A DNA stretch of 64,000 nucleotides from Pseudalkalibacillus sp. SCS-8 (GCF_040126055.1 NZ_CP143541.1:496001-560000); one strand, 5' to 3'; numbered from the stretch's first letter, positions 24,612 to 32,652 are shown. Notes: generated by a model from the letters alone, not told the origin. Made by a program: numbers and translations.

Positions 24612-25217
24612 ATGCAACGATATTATTCTCGTATTTATTGGCATTTCACAGGGTCTCCTAAGGGCGGTCATGAGCCGGCTTCCAGTCCGGATGAGCTTTT
24701 GAAGAAAAGCAACCCGAAACCAGAAGCCGAATCGGTCGAAATCCTACTGTCGATTCTCGGCTCTAGGGTCCTCGAAGCGACCAGTACGGAGAAGGTCGGG
24801 GCGTATGAAACGAAGGCTTTTTGCAGTACGACGGATATTCCCTTCAAGGATCTGTTGGATCACGCAGATTATTATGGTAAAGCAGCAATTGGATTCAAGG
24901 CAGAAGCAGTTCATGATGTTTTCCTTCCTGTCCTCTATCTCTCCGCTACACATCAATTGAGGAATGAGCTTATTGATGGAAAAAAGCATCCTTTGATGGA
25001 TTTCATCAAGATTACGGATTTTCATCCTGAGGAAGGTCATACCTTTTATCGGGAAAGGGAGTGGCGGAGCACAGGGGATTTCAAATTCACCAAAGAGCAA
25101 GTGGCGGCGATTGTCGTGCCGAATCAAGCAGTGAAGGACGTCCGGAGCTTTCTGATGGAGCATGCTTATCCTGAGGATATTTCGATCCTTTCATGGCGGC
25201 TGATTGAAGAAGCCTGA
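24612..25217 (+). CDS. AbiGi-like protein (putative abortive-infection family)
   Basis: A 201-residue soluble protein. It has an N-terminal YYSRIYWHFTGSP, then AFCSTTDIPFKDLLDHADYY leading to GKAAIGFKAEAVHD, and FYREREWRSTGDF near residue 155. This order (F-C-x-T-D-I-P, H-x-x-x-Y-G, G-I/A-GF, EREWR) resembles the AbiGi family linked to lactococcal abortive infection and the broader DUF2971-like proteins. No AbiGii toxin partner is adjacent. Start ATG 24612 (a GTG at 24603 lies inside the terminator stem). Ribosome-binding site is part of that hairpin. Family call is from memory of motifs only. Confidence 0.5.
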   Translation: MQRYYSRIYWHFTGSPKGGHEPASSPDELLKKSNPKPEAESVEILLSILGSRVLEATSTEKVGAYETKAFCSTTDIPFKDLLDHADYYGKAAIGFKAEAVHDVFLPVLYLSATHQLRNELIDGKKHPLMDFIKITDFHPEEGHTFYREREWRSTGDFKFTKEQVAAIVVPNQAVKDVRSFLMEHAYPEDISILSWRLIEEA

Positions 25218-25250
25218 GCTCAAATGTAGTTCGACATTCTTTTCATTTTG

Positions 25251-25328
25251 TCAATCAAACATTTGTTTAACACGGTGAATCAGGCATCCTTTCAGGCTTT
25301 TGCCTTTCAATCAAACATTTGTTTTAAC
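25251..25328. promoter_or_regulatory. Two palindromic direct repeats upstream of yfkD
   Basis: TCAATCAAACATTTGTTTAA occurs at 25251-25270 and again, with one extra T near its end, at 25307-25327. Each holds the palindrome AAACA-TT-TGTTT. Spacing (56 nt) and position before yfkD suggest twin binding sites for a dimeric regulator; a small AGGC/GCCT hairpin lies between. Confidence 0.5.
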
Positions 25329-25399
25329 AATATGAAAAATTTGGCATGTAGATTTTATCTGTACTAGAAAAAAATAAAGGAAAGAAAGGAGCATGTCCG

Positions 25400-26191
25400 A
25401 TGAGAAAGTTGGGAATTTTGATTGCCTGCATAGGTCTCTTGATTTGGCCGGACCAGGCGTATTCAGCAGAGAAATCGAAAAAATCCGAAAGAATTTCCAT
25501 TCCGGATTCAACTGTGTCCATTTCAAAGGAAAATACGTACCCGAATGCGACACAAGACTTACCTGATTTACAGCCGAGTGAATTGACAAGAGAGATGTTT
25601 TCAACAACTGATATCAAAATTGAAAATCCGGAACTTATCCGCCTCTTTAATGAATCACATATTTCACCCACGAAAACCGCAATCGGTTATCGTGCAAGCA
25701 TCTTTTTAGGACAATGGCCATTGAACTATGAATCATCAGAAACAAATGTGAACTGGGAATATCATAAGATCAACGTGAATCAATTGAACAATCGAGGCGG
25801 AACAGCCATTCAGCAATTGAGGTACCTTCAAGAGAATGAACAAAAGGTTTCCGGTGGTTTGACTGCAAAAATCGAGAGCAGTGATGATGTCCAGAAGATG
25901 ATGATGATCAAGGCTTCTGAAAAGACAATGCTGCCACTCTCCTTCACTACAGTCATCGGAAGAGGGACGAAGAAGGAGAACGTCTACAACATTCCTCCGA
26001 AAAAAGTCGGTTACTTGTCAGGATATGTACCTGCAGTCAATGAAAAAGGCCGCGTCACTTACGGCGAGGTATATATCGTACTAAAGGGGAATAAGAAACG
26101 CATCGAAGTGCGAAACGTGACACACCAAGGAATCGGTGCTTGGATCCCCGTCCAGGATTACATTACATTCCGGTTCAATATGACGAACTAA
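25400..26191 (+). CDS. yfkD: YfkD-like exported protein
   Basis: A 263-residue protein with a signal peptide (RKLGILIACIGLLIW, cleavage near AYSA at residue 22-25) and a hydrophilic mature part. Sequence pattern NVTHQGIGAWIPVQDYITF at the C-terminus and the size agree with the YfkD family of Bacillus. Function unknown; the protein should be outside the membrane. ATG 25400 lies after AAAGGAGCATG. Its neighbours (BrkB-like, MFS and PdaA-type genes) match the B. subtilis yfk region. Confidence 0.75.
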   Translation: MRKLGILIACIGLLIWPDQAYSAEKSKKSERISIPDSTVSISKENTYPNATQDLPDLQPSELTREMFSTTDIKIENPELIRLFNESHISPTKTAIGYRASIFLGQWPLNYESSETNVNWEYHKINVNQLNNRGGTAIQQLRYLQENEQKVSGGLTAKIESSDDVQKMMMIKASEKTMLPLSFTTVIGRGTKKENVYNIPPKKVGYLSGYVPAVNEKGRVTYGEVYIVLKGNKKRIEVRNVTHQGIGAWIPVQDYITFRFNMTN

Positions 26192-26210
26192 CGATAAGGA
26201 AGACACGAAA

Positions 26211-26242
26211 AAAGGACTGACACCTTGTTGTCAGTCCTTCTA
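26211..26242. terminator. Bidirectional terminator between yfkD and the HxlR gene
   Basis: AAGGACTGACA (26212-26222) with TGTCAGTCCTT (26229-26239), loop CCTTGT; A run before and T-rich after. Confidence 0.82.
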
Positions 26243-26246
26243 TCAT

Positions 26247-26582
26247 TCATCGCCTTGATTGATCGAGCTCGATCCAATGGTCACTCCATCGCTGAATTTC
26301 ACCAATCACTTCTTTCAGGGATTTCCCTTTGTCGGTTAACGCATACTCGATTCTTACCGGGGTTTCCGGATATACATCACGTTTGACGATTCCGACGGAT
26401 TCAAGTTCTTTCATACGTTCTGTTAGCATTCGGTCACTCATATCAGGAATTTGTTTTTTTATATCTTTAAACCGTTTCGGTCCAGACAACAGTACGCGAA
26501 TAATCAGACCTGTCCACTTCTTGCCGATGATTTCAATGGCAACCTCATATTTCGGGCACATGTTTTCATAATTCATGCTCAT
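26247..26582 (-). CDS. HxlR family transcriptional regulator (YodB-like)
   Basis: A 111-residue winged-helix protein. The opening MCPKYEVAIEIIGKKWTGLI and GPKRFKDIKKQIPDMSDRML then LTERMKELE follow the HxlR pattern and resemble B. subtilis YodB, whose N-terminal Cys senses quinones and diamide. Here the single Cys is at residue 9, in the equivalent MCPK. VYPETPVRIEYALTDKG forms the wing. ATG 26582 has GAGGTGAAG upstream. A thiol-stress sensor is therefore plausible; the regulated gene is not obvious, but two dyads lie upstream. Confidence 0.9.
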   Translation of the reverse strand: MSMNYENMCPKYEVAIEIIGKKWTGLIIRVLLSGPKRFKDIKKQIPDMSDRMLTERMKELESVGIVKRDVYPETPVRIEYALTDKGKSLKEVIGEIQRWSDHWIELDQSRR

Positions 26583-26678
26583 GTTTCTTCACCTCAACTC
26601 TTTCCTTTCGGATCAACCTTAAGGACTAAAGTCAAGCCAGTCATATCGTGGCTTTTGTTCGTTTTTTATGATTGTCTC

Positions 26679-26717
26679 TTACATTAAGTGTAAAGTTTAA
26701 GCTTACTTTTGTAAAGC
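26679..26717. promoter_or_regulatory. Two dyad sites upstream of the HxlR gene
   Basis: TTACATTAAGTGTAA (26679-26693) and GCTTACTTTTGTAAAGC (26701-26717) are adjacent inverted repeats with similar half-sites (TTAC/GTAA). They lie in the shared upstream region of the HxlR gene and the SE1561-type gene and could be HxlR-type operators. Confidence 0.45.
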
Positions 26718-26798
26718 AATACCAAAATCCATTAGTTCCAATAATCGTTTGAAATCTGTTATGATATTAGAGGAGAAAGAAAGGAGACTAACTCTATT

Positions 26799-26987
26799 AT
26801 GGGTAATGACATCAATGATAAGTCGACACAAATGAATTATATTCAAAATCGCATTGATATGCTGCTGAAAGTCTTAGATACGATCGATCCTGAAACAGCA
26901 GGAGTCGAGGAAATCGATCGGATCATCGAAATGCTTGATGAACTTGAGGAGAAATGCAAGCAATTCCGCTACAATTGGGAGGAGTAG
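26799..26987 (+). CDS. SE1561 family small protein
   Basis: A 62-residue acidic, helical protein. Pattern NYIQNRIDMLLKVLDTIDPE, then EIDRIIEMLDELEEKCKQF and a terminal YNWEE matches the Firmicutes SE1561 family of unknown function. ATG 26799 follows AAAGGAG; TATGAT at 26760-26765 is a likely -10. Stands alone. Confidence 0.8.
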   Translation: MGNDINDKSTQMNYIQNRIDMLLKVLDTIDPETAGVEEIDRIIEMLDELEEKCKQFRYNWEE

Positions 26988-27129
26988 TAAGCTCTTTCTG
27001 AGAGGCGATTATGCTAGCTGCTTCAGGTAAGCAGATATGTTTGCGCTTACACGATTTTTTATATAGATGAGCCTGGACATGGTAAGGGAGCACTGTGTTC
27101 AAAAATTTTCATATAAAGGGGTCGGGGAA

Positions 27130-28680
27130 ATGGAGAAACTGAAAGAAAGCATGTATCAACTGATTGTTGAAACGTCCACAAACTTACCGAAGGACGTTCG
27201 CCGTGCGATTGCGAAAGCGAAAGCACAGGAAAATGCCGGAACGAGAGCAGCGATGTCTTTGGACACGATCAGCGAGAACATTTTGAAAGCAGATGAGAAT
27301 GTATCGCCGATCTGCCAGGATACAGGACTTCCTACTTTTAAAATCAAAACACCGGTCGGAGTCAACCAATTGAAAATTAAAGATGCGATTATCGCTGCAA
27401 TCAAGGAAGCGACGGACAATACGAAACTAAGACCAAATTCTGTTGACTCCATCACAGGAGCGAACAGTGGGGATAACCTGGGACCTGGAACTCCAGTCAT
27501 CAAATTCGAGCAATGGGAAGAGGATTATATCGATGCACGCCTGATTTTGAAAGGCGGCGGATGTGAAAATAAAAACATCCAATATAGCCTGCCGACAGAG
27601 CTGGAAGGTTTAGGACGCGCGGGCCGTGATTTGGACGGGATCCGTAAGTGTATCATGCATTCGGTGTATCAAGCACAAGGACAAGGCTGCAGTGCCGGTG
27701 TTATCGGTGTCGGGATCGGTGGCGATCGTACATCCGGTTATGAACTAGCGAAAGAGCAATTGTTCCGCACACTGGAAGACACGAATCCGAATGAAGATCT
27801 CCGTAAGTTAGAAGAGTATGTGATGGAGAATGCGAATAAGCTTGGAATAGGTACGATGGGCTTTGGTGGAGAGGCGACGCTTCTCGGATGTAAAGTCGGC
27901 GTTATGAACCGTATTCCTGCGAGCTTTTTCGTATCGGTCGCCTACAACTGCTGGGCATATCGCCGCCTTGGAATCAAAATGGATCCGAATACAGGTGAGA
28001 TTACCGAATGGTTGTACCAAGAGGGTGAGAAAATCGACTTCAAAAAGGAAATGGAAAAAGCGGCAGCTTCCCTCGACGAAGAAGTGAAGGATGAAGTGCG
28101 TGAAGTCGTATTGGAAGCACCGATCACTGAAGAACAAATCCGTGAGCTGCGCGTTGGAGATGTTGTTCGAATCAACGGAGTCATGCATACAGGAAGAGAT
28201 GCAATCCACAAGCACTTGATGAGTAACGATGCACCGGTCGACTTGAATGGACAAATCATCTATCACTGTGGACCGGTCATGATGAAGGACGCAAACGGCG
28301 AATATCACGTCAAGGCTGCAGGGCCGACGACGAGTATCCGTGAAGAGCCTTACCAGGGCGATATCATGAAGAAGTTCGGAATTCGAGCTGTCATCGGTAA
28401 GGGCGGCATGGGACCGAAAACGTTGAAAGCTTTGGAAGAACATGGTGGGGTCTACTTGAACGCCATCGGTGGAGCGGCACAATACTACGCTGAATGTATC
28501 AAGAAAGTGGACGGTGTCGATCTACTGGAATTTGGAATTCCAGAAGCGATGTGGCACCTTCAAGTGGAAGGATTCACAGCAGTCGTGACAATGGACTCAC
28601 ACGGAAACAGCCTTCATCACGACGTTGAGAAATCATCCCTCGAAAAGCTCGCTCAATTCAAAGACCCAGTATTCAAATAA
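27130..28680 (+). CDS. fumA: Fumarate hydratase, class I (iron-sulfur)
   Basis: A 516-residue fused class I fumarase (alpha and beta domains), interconverting fumarate and malate. The three cluster Cys candidates are in ISPICQDTGLPTFK-type VSPICQDTG (about residue 60), LKGGGCENKN and QGQGCSAGVIG. The beta domain shows MHTGRDAIHK and GPTTSIREEPYQGD. ATG 27130 has a modest GGGG site; an upstream frame extension to 27067 lacks a ribosome-binding site. Monocistronic with a strong terminator. It uses oxygen-labile Fe-S chemistry, unlike class II FumC. Confidence 0.92.
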   Translation: MEKLKESMYQLIVETSTNLPKDVRRAIAKAKAQENAGTRAAMSLDTISENILKADENVSPICQDTGLPTFKIKTPVGVNQLKIKDAIIAAIKEATDNTKLRPNSVDSITGANSGDNLGPGTPVIKFEQWEEDYIDARLILKGGGCENKNIQYSLPTELEGLGRAGRDLDGIRKCIMHSVYQAQGQGCSAGVIGVGIGGDRTSGYELAKEQLFRTLEDTNPNEDLRKLEEYVMENANKLGIGTMGFGGEATLLGCKVGVMNRIPASFFVSVAYNCWAYRRLGIKMDPNTGEITEWLYQEGEKIDFKKEMEKAAASLDEEVKDEVREVVLEAPITEEQIRELRVGDVVRINGVMHTGRDAIHKHLMSNDAPVDLNGQIIYHCGPVMMKDANGEYHVKAAGPTTSIREEPYQGDIMKKFGIRAVIGKGGMGPKTLKALEEHGGVYLNAIGGAAQYYAECIKKVDGVDLLEFGIPEAMWHLQVEGFTAVVTMDSHGNSLHHDVEKSSLEKLAQFKDPVFK

Positions 28681-28692
28681 AGAAAAACGCGG

Positions 28693-28721
28693 AAAGCCGG
28701 GAGCAAATCCCGGCTTTTTTG
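28693..28721 (+). terminator. Terminator of fumA
   Basis: AAAGCCGGGA (28693-28702) with TCCCGGCTTT (28708-28717), loop GCAAA, then TTT. Confidence 0.88.
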
Positions 28722-28740
28722 AATTGTAGAGAATTGTTGG

Positions 28741-28801
28741 AGTGTCAGGCACCTTTAAGGAACCCTTGCTGGACAAGGGTTCCAAAATGGTGCCTGACAC
28801 T
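28741..28801. repeat. REP-like palindromic repeat
   Basis: Outer arms AGTGTCAGGCACC (28741-28753) and GGTGCCTGACACT (28789-28801) are perfectly complementary; an inner hairpin GGAACCCTTG/CAAGGGTTCC (28759-28783) lies between. Same family as 19628, 31145 and 54118. Confidence 0.8.
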
Positions 28802-28876
28802 GGTAATCGATTCCTTGTATGGATAAGATCCTAGGTTTCAAACTAATACTAAGGTTACGTAAAGGAGTCGATTTCG

Positions 28877-29674
28877 ATGTGGAAGAGAATCGCCATCTAC
28901 CTGCTGGTCATCAGCTTTGCTCTGTCGATACCGGTTGCAGGTCAAGCTTACTCGAATGAAAAACACAATTGGTTTTTCAAACGAAGTAAAGACCACCAAC
29001 CTGCGACAACTGAACCTGAATTCATCGAGCTATTAAAAAAATACAACGGCTATTTCATCGGTGATACAAGTGAAAAGAACCTGTATCTGACTTTCGATAA
29101 CGGGTATGAGAACGGATATACCATTAAGGTACTGGATGTTCTCAAGGATCGTAAGGTTCCGGCAGCCTTTTTCGTTACGGGACACTACCTGGAAGATAAG
29201 CCAGAGCTCGTCAAACGGATGGTCAAGGAAGGCCATATTGTCGGGAACCACTCGTGGCATCATCCTGATTTGACTACTGTAAGTGAAGAGCGTTTGAAGA
29301 GAGAGCTTTCCAGGGTGAAAGTGAAATATGAAGAGCTGACTGGTCGTAAGGATATGATCTACTTACGTCCTCCGCGAGGCATCTTTAGTGAAAGAACCCT
29401 TGCCTTATCCGAAAAGGAAGGCTACATCAATGTGTTTTGGTCGTTGGCCTATATGGACTGGGTGACGGATAAACAACGCGGTGCAGATTACGCATACAAC
29501 AGCATCATGAAACAAATCCACCCTGGATCAATCCTGTTGCTGCATTCCGTTTCAAAGGATAACGCTGATGCTCTCGGACGTGTTATCGATGATTTAAGAA
29601 AACAAGGATATACGTTCAAAAGCTTGGATGATCTCGTCGCAAACGAACGAATCCCGAATCCCTTGTCACGATAA
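28877..29674 (+). CDS. pdaA: Delta-lactam-biosynthetic de-N-acetylase PdaA
   Basis: A 265-residue exported polysaccharide deacetylase. Signal peptide: RIAIYLLVISFALSIPVAG ending near QAYS. NodB motifs: TFDNGYENGYT (motif 1, with Asn where classic enzymes have Asp-Asp), GNHSWHHPDLT (metal-binding His pair), RPPRGIFSE (motif 3), and LLLHSVS (C-terminal His). TFDNGYENG is specific to PdaA, which deacetylates N-acetylmuramate to make the muramic delta-lactam of spore cortex, needed for germination. ATG 28877 follows AAAGGAG. Presence shows that the organism sporulates. Confidence 0.93.
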   Translation: MWKRIAIYLLVISFALSIPVAGQAYSNEKHNWFFKRSKDHQPATTEPEFIELLKKYNGYFIGDTSEKNLYLTFDNGYENGYTIKVLDVLKDRKVPAAFFVTGHYLEDKPELVKRMVKEGHIVGNHSWHHPDLTTVSEERLKRELSRVKVKYEELTGRKDMIYLRPPRGIFSERTLALSEKEGYINVFWSLAYMDWVTDKQRGADYAYNSIMKQIHPGSILLLHSVSKDNADALGRVIDDLRKQGYTFKSLDDLVANERIPNPLSR

Positions 29675-29758
29675 AGTCTTAAAAGACAGCCGGTCAGGTT
29701 GTCTTTTTCCTTTTAAAGCGTGATATAATGGAAGCCGATTCTATTAGGACGGAGTGTA

Positions 29759-31141
29759 ATGATGAAGACGAAAGCAACAGAGCTAAAATCAGGAGACACC
29801 ATTCGAGTCACCATCAAAAGGCTTGGCATAAATGGGGAAGGTATCGGTTTTTTTAATAAAAAAGTGACGTTCGTGAACGGCGCCCTCCCAGGTGAAACCG
29901 TCATAGCGAAAGTGACGAAGCCTTTACCGAATCGTATTGAAGCTGAGCTCGTATCCATCAAGGAAAAATCAAAGGATCGCGTGAAACCGCCTTGTCCGAT
30001 CTACGATAAATGTGGCGGGTGTCAGTTACAGCATTTAAGCTATGAAGCACAGTTGCGTGAGAAGAAGGACATTGTCCGCCAAGCGTTCGACCGCTATACG
30101 TCCTATGACTCGCACCATCTCCCACTCAAGGATACGATCGGCATGGAGGATCCTTGGTATTATCGGAATAAGAGTCAGTTTCAGGTTGCAAAAAAGGGCG
30201 CCAGCGTCATAGCAGGCTTGTACGGAATTGGATCCCACAAGCTGATCGACCTGACAAATTGTATGGTGCAGCATCCGAAAACAACGTCGATCACGAACAC
30301 CGTTAAATCCATTCTGGAGGATTTGAATATCTCCATCTACAATGAACGGAAGCGCACCGGGCTCATCAGGACGATTGTGACACGTGTAAGCTTTGAAACG
30401 GAAAAGGTACAGCTCGTGTTGATTACAACGCAAAAAGAACTGCCGAAAAAGGAATTGCTTTTGGCTGAAATTAAAAAGCGCCTTCCAGAAGTGACCTCGA
30501 TTTTACAAAACGTGAATGGTAGAAAGACCTCCGTCATATTTGGAGAGGAAACCATCCACTTAGAGGGTGAACATACCATTCAAGAAACACTCGGCGATTT
30601 GTCATTCGAATTGAGCGCACGGGCATTTTTCCAGTTGAATCCTGTCCAAACCGTGAAACTATACAATGAAGTAAGGCGCGCCGCTAAGCTGACTGGAAAA
30701 GAGAAGGTCGTGGATGCCTATTGTGGCGTTGGAACAATTGGTTTATGGCTCGCTAAAAAAGCAGGAGAAATCAGAGGCATGGACGTCATTGAGGACGCCA
30801 TCAAGGATGCAAAAGATAATGCCGCCCGTCATCGGATAAAAAATGCTCATTATTGGAGTGGGAAAGCAGAGCACCTACTTCCAAAGTGGCTGAAGGAAGG
30901 CTGGAAACCGGATGTCATCGTCGTCGATCCACCAAGAACCGGCTGTGATCAAACATTCCTTTCGACCGTCAAAGACATCCAGCCTGAACGTATGGTTTAC
31001 GTATCCTGTAATCCATCCACATTAGCCAAGGATATCGAGTATCTCTCCAAGCACGGATTCAAAATAGAACGACTACAACCTGTGGATATGTTCCCGCACA
31101 CATCCCACGTTGAAGTCGTCGCAACGCTAGTAAGAAAGTAA
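29759..31141 (+). CDS. 23S rRNA (uracil-C5)-methyltransferase, TrmA/RlmD family
   Basis: A 460-residue SAM-dependent RNA methyltransferase. N-terminal TRAM domain (about residues 10-70), Fe-S Cys set [14 protein letters not shown] (about residues 79-92) with a further Cys in [12 protein letters not shown] motif [22 protein letters not shown], and the catalytic [12 protein letters not shown] (about residues 411-422). It makes 5-methyluridine in 23S rRNA (or tRNA). B. subtilis has two close relatives (YefA/RlmCD and YfjO); the position after pdaA favours YfjO. Start ATG 29759 or 29762. A REP-like repeat follows the stop. Confidence 0.9.
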   Translation: MMKTKATELKSGDTIRVTIKRLGINGEGIGFFNKKVTFVNGALPGETVIAKVTKPLPNRIEAELVSIKEKSKDRVKPPCPIYDKCGGCQLQHLSYEAQLREKKDIVRQAFDRYTSYDSHHLPLKDTIGMEDPWYYRNKSQFQVAKKGASVIAGLYGIGSHKLIDLTNCMVQHPKTTSITNTVKSILEDLNISIYNERKRTGLIRTIVTRVSFETEKVQLVLITTQKELPKKELLLAEIKKRLPEVTSILQNVNGRKTSVIFGEETIHLEGEHTIQETLGDLSFELSARAFFQLNPVQTVKLYNEVRRAAKLTGKEKVVDAYCGVGTIGLWLAKKAGEIRGMDVIEDAIKDAKDNAARHRIKNAHYWSGKAEHLLPKWLKEGWKPDVIVVDPPRTGCDQTFLSTVKDIQPERMVYVSCNPSTLAKDIEYLSKHGFKIERLQPVDMFPHTSHVEVVATLVRK

Positions 31142-31144
31142 TAT

Positions 31145-31204
31145 GGTGTCAGGCACCGTTAAAGAAGCCGCTTCTCCGTAGGCGCTTCAAACGGTGCCTG
31201 ACAC
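31145..31204. repeat. REP-like palindromic repeat
   Basis: Arms GTGTCAGGCACCGT (31146-31159) and ACGGTGCCTGACAC (31191-31204) are perfectly complementary around a 31-nt loop with a GAAGC/GCTTC hairpin. Starts four nt after the methyltransferase stop and may serve as its terminator-like 3' hairpin. Confidence 0.8.
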
Positions 31205-31218
31205 TTTTCATCCCCAGG

Positions 31219-31331
31219 ATATCCACAGAACCGGTGGATAGTAAGGTTGGGCAAAACAAGTTATCCAAGTTATTGTCCACATTATCAACAACCCTGTGTA
31301 TAAGTTATACACATATCCACATTCATCCACA
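31219..31331. other. DnaA-box cluster
   Basis: In 113 bp there are two perfect TTATNCACA boxes, TTATACACA at 31305-31313 (+) and at 31295-31303 (-), plus ATATCCACA (31219-31227 and 31313-31321), TTGTCCACA (31273-31281), TTATCAACA (31282-31290) and TCATCCACA (31323-31331), each one mismatch from TTATCCACA, and weaker ones at 31234 and 31261. No dnaA or dnaN gene is near, so this is not oriC but resembles the extra DnaA-box clusters of B. subtilis that tune initiation. Confidence 0.8.
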
Positions 31332-31394
31332 AATCAATATGTAAAGGAGACTTGCCGGGGAAGGGACAAGTCTCCTTGTTCAGTCTTACAGAGG

Positions 31395-31556
31395 TTACTT
31401 ACGTCGTGCGCGACGATCAGCTGCTCGTGCTCTTTCCTGCGCTTGCAGATCCTCAGAGTCGGCAAGCTCTTGGGAAAATTCGACGTCACGGCCGTCAGAA
31501 GGGGCCATGTTTTGTTTGTTCTTTGCTTGTTTGCGCGAACGATTGTCTTTTCCCAT
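31395..31556 (-). CDS. yfhD: YfhD family small protein
   Basis: A 53-residue hydrophilic, basic protein, MGKDNRSRKQAKNKQNM at the start and FSQELADSEDLQAQERARAA in the second half, followed by DRRARRK. The ELAD-x-x-D-x-EAQ-x-RA pattern matches the YfhD family of Bacillus. ATG 31556 has AAGGAGGG 7 nt upstream. Function unknown. It marks the start of the yfh block. Confidence 0.75.
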   Translation of the reverse strand: MGKDNRSRKQAKNKQNMAPSDGRDVEFSQELADSEDLQAQERARAADRRARRK

Positions 31557-31773
31557 GAGTGAACCCTCCTTAGACATTAAGTGAGAGGATGACCTCTCGT
31601 TTATTATGATGTACAAAATGGTTTGAACTATAAGAGGAAAGAATGGGTAATCAAGTGAAAAAGTGGCCTGAAATTCTTTATCCACATGTGAATAACTTGC
31701 CTGCGCAGTTTAACCTTCACAGAACAGAAAATGCCCACCCCAGTTAAAAGGCAGGCATTGATATCGTTTTTTG

Positions 31774-32331
31774 TTAAGCTTCCAGAATTTCTTCCACAGG
31801 TGTATGAGCCATTTCGCGGACAGTATGCATGTAATAGCTGTCTCGCTCGATTTGGAATAGGTTATAAATGTCTTCGTTCGCGTTCAATTGTTGGTAAATG
31901 TCTGGACGTGTTTCGTTTGCCAGTGAGACATATGGAATTTTCAACGCAGCGCGTTCTGAACGTACATTCGTTTTACGAATCCGCATGAAGATCGTCTGAA
32001 TGTCCTTTTCGAAAAAGAGTTCATTGAAGAACGCTTCTTTTGCCGGCTGATTGTACCCTTTACCGTGATAAGGCTTTCCGATCCAAGTACCTAGGAAGCC
32101 GCAGCCATCCTGGACATCGAATAAGTTGATCGTTCCGATCGGGTTGCCCCATTCATCTAAAATCGTTCTGGAAATCAGCTCGCCATTTTCTTCGGCTTCC
32201 ATCGTCTGTTTCGTAAGGAAAATGAATTCCTCAACAGAATAGGCTTTATGACGCACAAAAGGAAAGACCGCTGGATCCACCATTAATTCATAAAGAACAT
32301 GACATTCTGTAAGATCACGTTTCTTTAGCAT
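31774..32331 (-). CDS. GNAT family acetyltransferase with structured leader
   Basis: A 185-residue RimJ/RimL-type GNAT protein: LKKRDLTECHVLYELMVDP at the start, a long insert, GTWIGKPYHGKGYNQPAKEAF (CoA loop HGKGYN, about residues 86-106) and NVRSERAALKI (motif B). It should acetylate an amine, possibly a protein N-terminus or small molecule. The start ATG 32331 has GGGAGG 9 nt upstream; ATG 32340 is directly against that site. A roughly 115-nt 5' leader with a tRNA-like fold lies upstream, which is very unusual for a GNAT gene and implies RNA-level control. Confidence 0.85.
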   Translation of the reverse strand: MLKKRDLTECHVLYELMVDPAVFPFVRHKAYSVEEFIFLTKQTMEAEENGELISRTILDEWGNPIGTINLFDVQDGCGFLGTWIGKPYHGKGYNQPAKEAFFNELFFEKDIQTIFMRIRKTNVRSERAALKIPYVSLANETRPDIYQQLNANEDIYNLFQIERDSYYMHTVREMAHTPVEEILEA

Positions 32332-32340
32332 AATATACAT

Positions 32341-32457
32341 CCTCCCAAAGAGGGCAGTACGATTCCTACCCTCGAATTAAAAGTTCTAATTCGGGGTGGG
32401 AATCGAACCCACTAAGACCAGATGTACTGGTGGCGCACCAATTGCCTTCCCTTAATA
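32341..32457 (-). promoter_or_regulatory. Structured 5' leader with tRNA-like fold and hairpin relay
   Basis: Read on the minus strand from 32455: a 7-nt acceptor-like strand (TTAAGGG), 2-nt linker, D-arm-like GGC/GCC, a hairpin ACCAG/CTGGT (32431-32417), a perfect T-arm GTGGG-TTCGATT-CCCAC (32412-32396), then CCCGAAT. Only 4 of 7 acceptor pairs form and the anticodon loop has 5 nt, so it is not a functional tRNA. Downstream, GAATTA (32392-32387) pairs with TAATTC (32379-32374), GAGGGTAG (32373-32366) with CTGCCCTC (32357-32350), and CCTC (32353-32350) with GAGG of the ribosome-binding site (32344-32341). These helices overlap pairwise and exclude each other. Confidence 0.55.
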
Positions 32458-32459
32458 CC

Positions 32460-32652
32460 ATTGATTTTATTTAATTGGTCAATTCTTCTTTATCATAATC
32501 GATTTTGTTCCAAAAGGGAACGAACATTTTTTGTCAAAAAGTACTATTTTTTCTATCCTCAAAAATGGGTCTCAAATAATGATTTGTCCAAAAATCTTCA
32601 TCCCCATATCATATGTGGTAAGCACTCGAAAAGTGCATCTTCATCCGCTCTT
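32460..32652. other. Intergenic region without a recognisable gene
   Basis: Between the GNAT leader and the amidohydrolase stop. On the minus strand TTGACC (32482-32477) could be a -35 for the leader, with TATTAA at 32457-32452 as a poorly spaced -10 (19 nt). Nothing else is seen. Confidence 0.4.

Noticed and set aside
27808..28482. Long minus-strand reading frame opposite fumA
   Set aside because: It is a shadow of the conserved fumarase frame, with no ribosome-binding site or family features.
31201..31340. Replication origin
   Set aside because: DnaA boxes are dense, but there is no AT-rich unwinding region with DnaA-trios that I can see and no dnaA/dnaN neighbours.
32389..32455. A functional tRNA gene on the minus strand
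   Set aside because: The T-arm is perfect, but the acceptor stem has only 4 of 7 pairs, the anticodon-like loop has 5 nt and no CCA or plausible anticodon is present. It is recorded as a tRNA-like leader.
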